Below, piece after piece: positions 10,629 through 19,227 of a DNA stretch of 64,000 nucleotides. Numbering within the stretch: the stretch's first letter is position 1; the number at the start of each line of letters is the position of its first letter. A program made the position numbers and the translations under genes. The notes beneath the pieces are model-generated. The model made no database searches and was not told the origin of the DNA. It saw only the letters and a list, made by a program, of their open reading frames with translations. Source of the DNA: an uncultured Porphyromonadaceae bacterium (GTDB lineage Bacteria; Bacteroidota; Bacteroidia; Bacteroidales; Muribaculaceae); assembly GCA_947176605.1 (NCBI GenBank), contig CAMWRH010000002.1, positions 39,799-103,798 on the forward strand, given 5' to 3'.

Positions 10629-10636
10629 TAACTTTG
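10629..10636 (+). promoter_or_regulatory. Bacteroidetes -7 element TAACTTTG upstream of tsaD
   Basis: TAnnTTTG match about 70 bp upstream of the tsaD ATG; -33 region less clear. Confidence 0.6.
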
Positions 10637-10707
10637 CATGAATGTATGGAGCCGCCACGGGCGTGACCCGGCTGTGGCGGCTCCCTGTCAGCAAAACGAG
10701 CATCATA

Positions 10708-11721
10708 ATGAACGCAATATTAGGAATAGAATCATCCTGCGACGACACTTCGGCTGCCGTGATAATCGACGGAGTGCTGCGCAGTAATGTCATAGCCGGT
10801 CAGAAGGTGCATGAGGCCTACGGTGGCGTAGTGCCCGAGCTGGCCTCGCGCGCTCATCAGCAGAACATACTGCCGGTGGTGAGCGAGGCAATACGCCAGG
10901 CCGGAATCACCAAAGAGCAGCTTACCGCCATAGCCTACACACGCGGCCCCGGACTGATGGGCTCGCTCCTTGTGGGCACGAGCTTTGCCAAAGGTATGGC
11001 GCTTGGTCTGGGGATACCGCTTATCGACGTCAATCATCTCCAGGCCCATGCACTGGCCCACTTCGTAAAGGAAGAAGAGACCGACGAAGTGCCGGAATTC
11101 CCTTACATGTGTCTGCTCGTATCCGGTGGCAACTCCCAGATCATACTGGTGCGCGGCGCAGATGATATGGAAATCATCGGGCGCACCATCGATGACGCAG
11201 CCGGCGAGGCATTCGACAAATGCGCCAAAGTGATGGGGCTCCCGTACCCCGGCGGCCCGCACATCGACCGCCTTGCAGCCGAGGGTAATCCCGATGCATT
11301 CCACTTCAGCAAGCCCCATATCGAAGGGCTCGACTACTCCTTCTCCGGCCTCAAGACGAGTTTCCTCTACACCCTGCGCGACAACCTTCGCCACGATCCC
11401 GACTTCATAGAGCGTCGCAAAGCCGATCTGGCGGCCTCGCTGCAGCGCACCATAATAGAGATACTGCTCGACAAACTGAAGAAAGCCGTAGCCCTGCACA
11501 AACCGCGCCATCTGGCCATCGGCGGAGGGGTATCGGCCAACTCCGGAGTGCGCGACGCCATAGCCGCATTCTGCCGCGACCGCGGCATCCGCGCCTGGAT
11601 ACCGAAGCGGAGCTTCACCACCGACAATGCCGCCATGGTGGCCATAGCCGGCGCCATGAGGATGCGTCCTGGCGAGCGGGGCGACCTCTCGCTTCCCCCC
11701 TATGCCCGCACCGAGCTTTAA
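10708..11721 (+). CDS. tsaD: tRNA N6-adenosine threonylcarbamoyltransferase
   Basis: ILGIESSCDDTSAAVI, VSGGNSQIILV, GGPHIDRLA, AIGGGVSANSGVR; ATG at 10708. Confidence 0.96.
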   Translation: MNAILGIESSCDDTSAAVIIDGVLRSNVIAGQKVHEAYGGVVPELASRAHQQNILPVVSEAIRQAGITKEQLTAIAYTRGPGLMGSLLVGTSFAKGMALGLGIPLIDVNHLQAHALAHFVKEEETDEVPEFPYMCLLVSGGNSQIILVRGADDMEIIGRTIDDAAGEAFDKCAKVMGLPYPGGPHIDRLAAEGNPDAFHFSKPHIEGLDYSFSGLKTSFLYTLRDNLRHDPDFIERRKADLAASLQRTIIEILLDKLKKAVALHKPRHLAIGGGVSANSGVRDAIAAFCRDRGIRAWIPKRSFTTDNAAMVAIAGAMRMRPGERGDLSLPPYARTEL

Positions 11722-11811
11722 TCCGCGTGAACATCGGCCCCGGAAACGGGCATAATGGCCCGTGGCACGGCCAAAACCAACTCACAGACACAGAATCACA
11801 GAAGCATAATC

Positions 11812-12570
11812 ATGCAGCAGCAGTTTAAAGAAACACGCCATGTGGTGATATATGGCTACACTCATGAGGAATTGCGCCGGGTGCTCAGGCACTTCGAGGA
11901 GCAGCTCCCCGAATACATACGCCTCACCATCGACAACGACCATCTCGTGACGCGTGTCACCCTGACCGGAATCAACAGCGGAGTCGAACTGCTCCGCTTC
12001 AAGATGAACAAATACCACCGCAACCTCAACGATATCTTCACCACCGACATCGTGGCGATGGAAGACCGCACGCCGGCCGAAGTGCTTGGCGGGCTGCTCC
12101 GCGAGCGCGAACTCACCGTGGGATTCGCCGAGAGCTGCACCGGTGGTAACCTGGCCCACCGCATCACACAGGTGCCCGGCTCATCGGCCTACTTCTTAGG
12201 GAGCGTGGTAAGCTACTCCAACGACGTGAAAGCCAACGTGCTCGGAGTGTCGCGCGGCGACCTGGGACAGTACGGTGCCGTCAGCAAGCAGGTGGTGCGC
12301 GAGATGGCCGAAGGAGTGGCACGCCTGATGCACACCGACTGTGCGATAGCCACCTCCGGCATAGCCGGACCCGATGGCGGCACGCGCCAGAAACCGGTAG
12401 GCACCGTCTGGATGGCCGCAAAATTGCAGGACAAGACAGTGACCGAATGCATGCACTTCGGCGGCGACCGCAACAGCGTGATAGAATCGGCCACCAACCA
12501 TGCGCTGGTGATGCTCGTCAACCTGCTGCGCAACTCCTACGAAGCTCCCGAAGACTTCAACGACGAGTAG
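11812..12570 (+). CDS. CinA C-terminal domain (nicotinamide-nucleotide amidohydrolase-like) protein with an N-terminal KH-like segment and no MoCF domain
   Basis: TVGFAESCTGGNLAHRITQVPGSSAYFLGSVVSYSNDVKANVLGV...SGIAGPDGGTRQKPVGTVW is a canonical CinA_C; ATG at 11812. Confidence 0.88.
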   Translation: MQQQFKETRHVVIYGYTHEELRRVLRHFEEQLPEYIRLTIDNDHLVTRVTLTGINSGVELLRFKMNKYHRNLNDIFTTDIVAMEDRTPAEVLGGLLRERELTVGFAESCTGGNLAHRITQVPGSSAYFLGSVVSYSNDVKANVLGVSRGDLGQYGAVSKQVVREMAEGVARLMHTDCAIATSGIAGPDGGTRQKPVGTVWMAAKLQDKTVTECMHFGGDRNSVIESATNHALVMLVNLLRNSYEAPEDFNDE

Positions 12571-12618
12571 CCCCCGATAACAGCAATACACTACTAAAAC
12601 AAGAGTACCCGGCAAGGA

Positions 12619-15600
12619 GTGAGTACCAAGGACAAATGGCTCTGGACATACAGGGTGGTGAGAAGTCTGCTTTTCACCGCCATTGCCGTTGTGGCCGTGC
12701 TGTATGTGGGGCTGTATGTGACACTCTCCGTCCCCTCGGTGCAGGATAAAGTGCGCCGGGTGGCAATCGAAGAACTGTCGGCCCTCGTAGGAAGCCGGGT
12801 GGAAATCGGCGAGGTCACGATCAATCCGTTCAACGAGGTAGTGGTGCGGGGGCTCGACCTCTACCAGCCGCAGCCCGACGGGCGGCAATGCCTTCATGTG
12901 GAAAAAGTAGGGGCCGGAATCAGCATATGGGACCTCCTGGCCCATCGCCGCGTCATCATCACCTATGCCGAACTCATAGGGCTTCAGGCCGACGTATGGC
13001 AGAGCCGTCAGGGAGAGCCGCTCAACATACAGTTCCTCATCGATGCCTTTGCCCCCAAAGACAAAAGCAAACCTCCGGCGAAATTCGACCTCTGCATACG
13101 CAACATAGTGATACGCAAGAGCGCACTCTCCTTCCACCGCCAGTGGCAGCCGGCACGTACCGACCGGGCCATCGACTTCAACCACATCACCCTCACCGGC
13201 CTTAGCGCCGATGTGGCACTCCCCACCCTGTCAGACCACGGCATCGACATCGACCTGCGCCGCCTTGCGCTCACCGTCAACGAATCGCTTGAAATCCGAC
13301 GCCTTGCAGCCAAAGCCTATATAGAGAAAGGCGACATATCACTGACCGACTTCTCGCTTGAGTTGCCCAACACGTCGCTCACCGTCTCCGACATAACCCT
13401 CCCCTTAGGGCATTACGGCGGCGACATGCGCCGGATGCTGCGTGAGCGCTCATTCGACATTGAGGTAAGGGGAGAGCATCTCGTGCCGTCGGAATTCGCA
13501 GGATTCCTCCCGCAGCTCGAATCGCTTCAGACCCCCTTCACACTCATACTCAAGGGATCGGGCAACATTAACGGGGTGACACTCTCAAGGCTGCAGCTCG
13601 ACAACCGATACGAAGATTTTACCCTTCGCGTGGCCGACGCCACACTGCATGGCGCCGGAGAGGGGGCTCCGGAACTGAGTGTGCCCGAACTGCATCTGCA
13701 TGCCGGGCGCCACATAATGTCGACAGTGGCGTCAATCATCCCGGGCCCTGCCGGAATGCAGGAGCGGCTCACCGGTCTGGCTCCTGTTGACATTGAGGCC
13801 GGAGGGGAATGGAATTTCGCACCGAAAACAGGCAACGCGAAGCTAAAGCTTGAGAGTGGCTACGGCCCTCTTGACCTGACGGCCACTGCCGAGGAGGCCG
13901 GTGGCGCGATGCGTCTTCATACGGAATTCGCTACCGACGGGATCGCCATAGGCCGGCTGTTGCCCGACAGCCGTATGGGTAAAGTGGTGCTTCAGGGTCA
14001 CGCGGAAGGTGTGTACGACAGCCATGCCACGGCCTCCGCCACGCCGTCTCAAGGCAAAGTCGGCACCATGATAGAGCGGCTCAACCGGATACTGCCCGAA
14101 GCAAGGGCAGAGATCGATATGGTCTCTGCCGAAATCAACGGATATACACTCAGCGACCTGACAGTAAGCATCGACAAGACGCCTGACTCCACAATAGTCA
14201 TGGCCGGGTGTGATGATGAAAACTTCCGCATATCGCTCAACGGCGAGCTGCACCCCGACGGCGAGGCCACCACACTTCAGCTCGGGGCCGACATACAGCA
14301 TCTGTATCCGCAGGTGCTCGTGCCGATCGGCGGCAAGCTTCGCGACTGCGTGATATCGGGAGAACTGGACATCGATGTGGCCGGACTGTCGGCCGATGCG
14401 CTGCACGGCCGGCTCGACATCGACCATCTGCGGCTACAGCCGGTGACCCATGGACGCGCACCCCTGACGCTCAATCATCTGGGGCTCTTCGCATCCGAAG
14501 ACAGTGGCGACGGCCTGCGCCGGTATACCCTCGACTCCGACTGGATCGACGGCAATGTGGCCGGAAATTTCAATCCATCGCAACTCCCGGCCACAGTGAA
14601 GCGACTGATAGCCGACGTAATGCCCGCCTCATCCGGAATCGCACCGGATGAAGAGAACACCGAAACTGCCCAATCCGATGAAAGCAGACATGTGGCCGCA
14701 GCCACACCCCATAGCCCCCTCTGCCACTCAGAAAGCGCCCCGGCCGAACAGCCGGCCGCATCCCAAGGCAACTGGCTCGAATACGACTTCCGGCTGATGC
14801 GCGGCGGAAGCTGGATGGAATTCCTCGGACTCCCCGTAAAGCTCCTGTATGAAGCCGATATCTACGGCGAAATAAACGAAGCCGAAGGATTGCTGACCTT
14901 CGGTCTGCGCGCCCCCTATATCCAGCAGGGGCGCGACAAACTGATACAGCAGACCCGCCTCGACGCCACTATATCAGGAGGAGAGGGGAAGATGGATTTC
15001 TATTCAAGCATCCCGACCAAAAAAGGGGTGCTCGACCTTGAAGCCGATCTGCGCGCACGCGGTGGCGAATACGACCTGCTGCTCGGATTCAACAAAGAGA
15101 AAAAAGGTGAATTCTACGGCGACCTGCATGTCAGCGCCTCCCTTCACCCCTCGCTCAGCCGCGAGGGGCAGCAGCTCACCGCCACAATACTCCCCACTAC
15201 ACTTTGGCTTAACAATGCCGGCTGGGAGATAGGCAAGGCCGGAATCCGCTATGCCGACCGGCAGATTGACGTGCAGGGATTCTCCGTATCGCATGCCGAC
15301 CAGTTTGTGGCCATCGACGGAGTGGCCTCGGCCGATCCGGAGAGTGAAATCAACGTGCGGCTGCACGACATAGACCTCGACTACATATTCGATACGCTCA
15401 ACATCAACTATGTGGCATTCGGAGGGCATGCATCGGGCGAAGCCGTGGGCAAAGGGCTGCTTTCAGGCAATCCGGAAGCCTACACGCGGTGTCTGCGCGT
15501 AAAAGACCTGAGCTACAATCATGCCGTGCTTGGCGACGGCGACCTTCGCGGCGACTTCGATGCCACAGCAAAGAGGGTAGGGATACGCGCCGACATAGCT

Positions 15601-17472
15601 GAAGCCGGGCACCATGTGGCCCTCATCGACGGCGGCATATGGCTCGGGCGTGACTCACTGTCGTTTGGCGTGGAGGCTGATAAAGTGAGAATCGGCTTCC
15701 TGCAGACATTCATGTCGGCATTCTCCTCAAAAGTGGACGGACGGGCGTCGGGAAATGCCAAGCTCTTCGGCACATTCAAGGATATCGACATGGCCGGGCG
15801 CCTGTATGCCGATACCATAAGCCTGAAGGTGGACTATACCAACGTCACCTACTGCGGCAGCGACTCAGTATGGATAGAACCGGGACGCATCACCATCCCC
15901 TCCTTCCGGCTGCATGACATGGCCGGCAACTCCGCCATACTGCAGGGGACACTGACCCACAACTATTTCCACGATCCGTCGTTCCGCTTCAGTATCAACG
16001 GAGCGCGCAACCTGCTCGTATACGACACCGACGCCACGATGAACCCCATATGGTACGGACGCATCTACGGCACCGGCAGCGGCCAGATCATCGGTCGGCC
16101 GGGATATGTGGGGATATTGGCCGACATGACTACCGTGGGGCAATCAGCCTTCACATTCGTGCTGAGCGACTCCCAGGAGGCCTACGATTATAAATTCCTC
16201 ACCTTCACCGACCGCAGGAAAGAAGCCCGCCTGAAAGAGGAAGCGGAAGCGGCCGATCCGGAGAGTCCGGACGAGATAGTGGCGGCTTTCAACCGCAAAG
16301 TGGCCGAAGAGGCGGCCGATGAATCGGTATTCGCCATGGATATACGAGCCTCAATCACCCCCTCGGCGCGACTCACGATAGTGATGGATCCCATAGCTGG
16401 CGACAAAATCACCGCTCACGGGGCCGGAGCCATGAACCTCACGTACAACTCCGAGTCAAACGACATCAAGATGTACGGCAAATACACCCTCAGCGAAGGC
16501 ACTTACAACTTCTCGCTGCAGGATCTGATACTGAAGGACTTCATCATCAAGCCCGGCAGCAGCATCTCCTTCAACGGCGACCCGCTCAACGGACTGCTCG
16601 ACATCCGGGCCGCCTACCGCGTGAACACCAACCTCACCGACCTTGACAAAAGCTTCGCCACCGACCATGACCTCAACCGCACCAACGTGCCCGTCGACGC
16701 GATGCTTCTTGTAAAAGGGGAGATGACACAGCCCGACATAACATTCGATATAGAATTGCCCACGCTCAATGACGAAGTGGCCCAGAAAGTGCGCAGCATC
16801 ATATCATCCGAAGACATGATGAACCGCCAGATCATCTATCTCCTCGCCCTCAACCGCTTCTATACTCCCGAATACATGGGGAGCGGCAACACCGGTGGGG
16901 AATGGGCATCGGTGGCATCATCCACCTTATCATCGCAGCTCACCAACATGCTCGGCCAGCTGACCGACAAAGTAAATATCGCCCCATCGCTCCGCTCCGA
17001 CAAAGGCGACTTCTCAGATCTGGAGGTAGATCTTGCCCTATCGTCGCGCCTCTTCAACAACCGGTTGCTCATCAACGGCAACTTCGGCTACCGCGACCGC
17101 ACATCAAGCAGCACCACCTTCATCGGCGACTTCGATATAGAATATCTCATCACGCGCAGCGGCAGCGTGCGTCTGAAGGCCTACAATCACTTCAACGACC
17201 AGAACTATTACCTAAAATCCGCCCTCACAACGCAGGGACTCGGTGTGGCCTGGCGCAAAGACTTCGACCGCCTTTTCGGACATCGGCGCCGCAAGGGGGC
17301 AATCCCCCTTCCTGCCCCGGCTCCGGCAGCATCGGGGCAGGGTGCCCCCGGAGCCGGAGAAGCATCTCCTGCCCCCGAGGAAGCGCCGGGGGAGGAGAGT
17401 CCGCTCCCCGAGGATATACCGGCAGGCGCGGCCCTTCCCGAAGAAGAAGAGGAACCGCGACAGGCGGATTAG
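12619..17472 (+). CDS. tamB: Translocation/assembly module TamB-like protein (DUF490/TamB C-terminal domain)
   Basis: 1617 aa, N-terminal TM anchor, long beta-repetitive AsmA/TamB-like body, C-terminal TamB motifs (YTLSEGTYNFSLQDLILKDFIIKPGSSISFNGDPLNGLLDIRAAYRV...); GTG start at 12619. Confidence 0.9.
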   Translation: MSTKDKWLWTYRVVRSLLFTAIAVVAVLYVGLYVTLSVPSVQDKVRRVAIEELSALVGSRVEIGEVTINPFNEVVVRGLDLYQPQPDGRQCLHVEKVGAGISIWDLLAHRRVIITYAELIGLQADVWQSRQGEPLNIQFLIDAFAPKDKSKPPAKFDLCIRNIVIRKSALSFHRQWQPARTDRAIDFNHITLTGLSADVALPTLSDHGIDIDLRRLALTVNESLEIRRLAAKAYIEKGDISLTDFSLELPNTSLTVSDITLPLGHYGGDMRRMLRERSFDIEVRGEHLVPSEFAGFLPQLESLQTPFTLILKGSGNINGVTLSRLQLDNRYEDFTLRVADATLHGAGEGAPELSVPELHLHAGRHIMSTVASIIPGPAGMQERLTGLAPVDIEAGGEWNFAPKTGNAKLKLESGYGPLDLTATAEEAGGAMRLHTEFATDGIAIGRLLPDSRMGKVVLQGHAEGVYDSHATASATPSQGKVGTMIERLNRILPEARAEIDMVSAEINGYTLSDLTVSIDKTPDSTIVMAGCDDENFRISLNGELHPDGEATTLQLGADIQHLYPQVLVPIGGKLRDCVISGELDIDVAGLSADALHGRLDIDHLRLQPVTHGRAPLTLNHLGLFASEDSGDGLRRYTLDSDWIDGNVAGNFNPSQLPATVKRLIADVMPASSGIAPDEENTETAQSDESRHVAAATPHSPLCHSESAPAEQPAASQGNWLEYDFRLMRGGSWMEFLGLPVKLLYEADIYGEINEAEGLLTFGLRAPYIQQGRDKLIQQTRLDATISGGEGKMDFYSSIPTKKGVLDLEADLRARGGEYDLLLGFNKEKKGEFYGDLHVSASLHPSLSREGQQLTATILPTTLWLNNAGWEIGKAGIRYADRQIDVQGFSVSHADQFVAIDGVASADPESEINVRLHDIDLDYIFDTLNINYVAFGGHASGEAVGKGLLSGNPEAYTRCLRVKDLSYNHAVLGDGDLRGDFDATAKRVGIRADIAEAGHHVALIDGGIWLGRDSLSFGVEADKVRIGFLQTFMSAFSSKVDGRASGNAKLFGTFKDIDMAGRLYADTISLKVDYTNVTYCGSDSVWIEPGRITIPSFRLHDMAGNSAILQGTLTHNYFHDPSFRFSINGARNLLVYDTDATMNPIWYGRIYGTGSGQIIGRPGYVGILADMTTVGQSAFTFVLSDSQEAYDYKFLTFTDRRKEARLKEEAEAADPESPDEIVAAFNRKVAEEAADESVFAMDIRASITPSARLTIVMDPIAGDKITAHGAGAMNLTYNSESNDIKMYGKYTLSEGTYNFSLQDLILKDFIIKPGSSISFNGDPLNGLLDIRAAYRVNTNLTDLDKSFATDHDLNRTNVPVDAMLLVKGEMTQPDITFDIELPTLNDEVAQKVRSIISSEDMMNRQIIYLLALNRFYTPEYMGSGNTGGEWASVASSTLSSQLTNMLGQLTDKVNIAPSLRSDKGDFSDLEVDLALSSRLFNNRLLINGNFGYRDRTSSSTTFIGDFDIEYLITRSGSVRLKAYNHFNDQNYYLKSALTTQGLGVAWRKDFDRLFGHRRRKGAIPLPAPAPAASGQGAPGAGEASPAPEEAPGEESPLPEDIPAGAALPEEEEEPRQAD

Positions 17473-17640
17473 GTTTTTTTAATCATTATGTAAGGATTTT
17501 CACCGAACAGCAGTGGCTATCAATGTGTTTTAATATCGGATTCCGGCAAGAGAGCAGGCACAATGCTTCAAGAGAGAGGCAAAAGAGTGACACTCCGCCG
17601 TCGGGACTCCGCAAAGAATACTATAAAAACACACACTATT

Positions 17641-17949
17641 ATGTCAGACAAAAAATCATATTACGTCAACATGATTGAGGCCAAGGATGGCAAGATGAAA
17701 GAGGTGCTTGATTTCAACTTCGGCGGTCATCATGACATCGCCGAGATGGTAGAAAAGACAAAGGCTGCCGGGCTCTTCGCCAAAGACAAGTATGCCAAAG
17801 AGTTCGTGCTCGCCATGCGCTTCATGCACCACGTAATCAAGAAGAACCCCGATCTGGCGCTCTTCAGCGAGTTCGGTGCCCAGTTCGAGGCCTTCAAGAA
17901 GAACGTCAAGTCACAGCTTGGCTGCGGCTGCGGCTGCTCCGAAAAGTAA
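17641..17949 (+). CDS. DUF3861-like small protein with a C-terminal CGCGC motif
   Basis: MSDKKSYYVNMIEAKDGKMKEVLDFNFGGHHDIAEMVEKTKAAGLFAKDKYAKEFVLAMRFMHHVIKKNPDLALFSEFGAQFEAFKKNVKSQLGCGCGCSEK; layout recalled as DUF3861 (HDDI, GLF, PLFxEF, FxxFxxxLK). Confidence 0.75.
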   Translation: MSDKKSYYVNMIEAKDGKMKEVLDFNFGGHHDIAEMVEKTKAAGLFAKDKYAKEFVLAMRFMHHVIKKNPDLALFSEFGAQFEAFKKNVKSQLGCGCGCSEK

Positions 17950-18017
17950 ACAGCTGAATCAGATCCTGCTCCGTCAAGGGGAGCGCATCGACAACGACGA
18001 GTAATATCAAAAAGTGC

Positions 18018-18053
18018 GACCGACCCGTCAGGCATCGTCCTGACGGGTCGGTC
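18018..18053 (+). terminator. Rho-independent-like terminator downstream of the DUF3861-like gene
   Basis: Perfect 15-bp stem GACCGACCCGTCAGG/CCTGACGGGTCGGTC with a 6-nt loop; T tract weak. Confidence 0.75.
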
Positions 18054-18179
18054 TTCATAATGTCGGCGCGTGTGTGGGCAGGCGTCGTCGGCCGGTCACT
18101 TTTTTGGGGCAGAGCCGAGGAAAGCCGGTGTGTCGCTCGCCGATATGCGGGTCGCTGCCGAGTGAGCCATAAAAATGAG

Positions 18180-18213
18180 CCATAAAAAGAGGCGCCCCCG
18201 CGAGGGGAGCGCC
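18180..18213 (-). terminator. Intrinsic terminator downstream of prs
   Basis: Minus-strand reading GGCGCTCCCCTCGCGGGGGCGCCTCTTTTTAT. Confidence 0.8.
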
Positions 18214-18249
18214 TTTATCAGTGACGGGAGGCTGAAGCCTCCGTGCGGA

Positions 18250-19194
18250 TTACTTGAAGAGATACTGCGAAGAGATCGACTGGTTGTTGTGGATGCGGCG
18301 GATGGTGTCGGCGAAAAGCTTTGCCACGGGGAGCACCACAGCCTTGCTGTTCTCCTTCACATAGGGGATAGAGTCGGTGAAGATGATTTCAGTCAGGCCC
18401 GAAGAGAGCACGCGGTCGGTGGCGGGATCCGACATTACCGGATGTGAGCAGAGAGCGCGTACGGACTTTGCGCCGAAGCTCAGGAGCAGGTCGGCAGCCT
18501 TGGTGATAGTGCCGGCAGTGTCGACGATATCATCGATGAGCACCACATTCTTGCCTTCTACATCGCCGATGACGGTCATTTTCTCCACCACATTGGCCTT
18601 TGCGCGCTGCTTGTGGCAGAGCACGAGGGGCACATCGAAGTATTTTGCATAGGAATTGGCGCGTTTCGCACCGCCTACGTCGGGCGAAGCGATCACCATC
18701 TCCTTGAGATGCAGGCTCTCCAGATAGGGGATGAAGATTGAAGAGGCGTACAGGTGGTCGACGGGGACATTGAAGAATCCCTGGATCTGATCGGCATGGA
18801 GGTCCATTGTGATCAGACGGTCGATACCGGCGGTGCTCAGCAGATCAGCCACCAGCTTTGCGGCGATAGAGACACGCGGTTTATCCTTGCGGTCCTGGCG
18901 TGCCCAGCCGAAATAGGGGAGCACGGCGATGATTTTTCCTGCCGATGCGCGTTTGGCGGCATCGACCATCAGAAGGAGCTCCATCAGATTGTCGGAATTG
19001 GGGAAAGTGCTCTGTACGAGATACACTTCCGCACCGCGGATTGATTCCTCAAAACCTACCTCGAATTCACCGTCGGCGAAACGTTCAACTTTCATTTTGC
19101 CGAGTTCGATGCCGAGATCCTTGCAGATCGCCTCGCCGAGATACCGGCTGTTGGTGCCTGCAAACACCTTGATGGGGGGAAGACTATTGCTCAT
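18250..19194 (-). CDS. prs: Ribose-phosphate pyrophosphokinase
   Basis: IKVFAGTNSRYLGEAICKDLG..., DLHADQIQGFFNVPVDHLYA, VLIDDIVDTAGTI; ATG at 19194. Confidence 0.97.
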   Translation of the reverse strand: MSNSLPPIKVFAGTNSRYLGEAICKDLGIELGKMKVERFADGEFEVGFEESIRGAEVYLVQSTFPNSDNLMELLLMVDAAKRASAGKIIAVLPYFGWARQDRKDKPRVSIAAKLVADLLSTAGIDRLITMDLHADQIQGFFNVPVDHLYASSIFIPYLESLHLKEMVIASPDVGGAKRANSYAKYFDVPLVLCHKQRAKANVVEKMTVIGDVEGKNVVLIDDIVDTAGTITKAADLLLSFGAKSVRALCSHPVMSDPATDRVLSSGLTEIIFTDSIPYVKENSKAVVLPVAKLFADTIRRIHNNQSISSQYLFK

Positions 19195-19227
19195 AATCAA
19201 AGAAAAAAATATGATGATGAAAAATTC

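Noticed and set aside
12196-13185. 329-aa minus-strand ORF opposite the CinA-type gene and tamB
   Set aside because: Antisense artefact with no recognisable domain.
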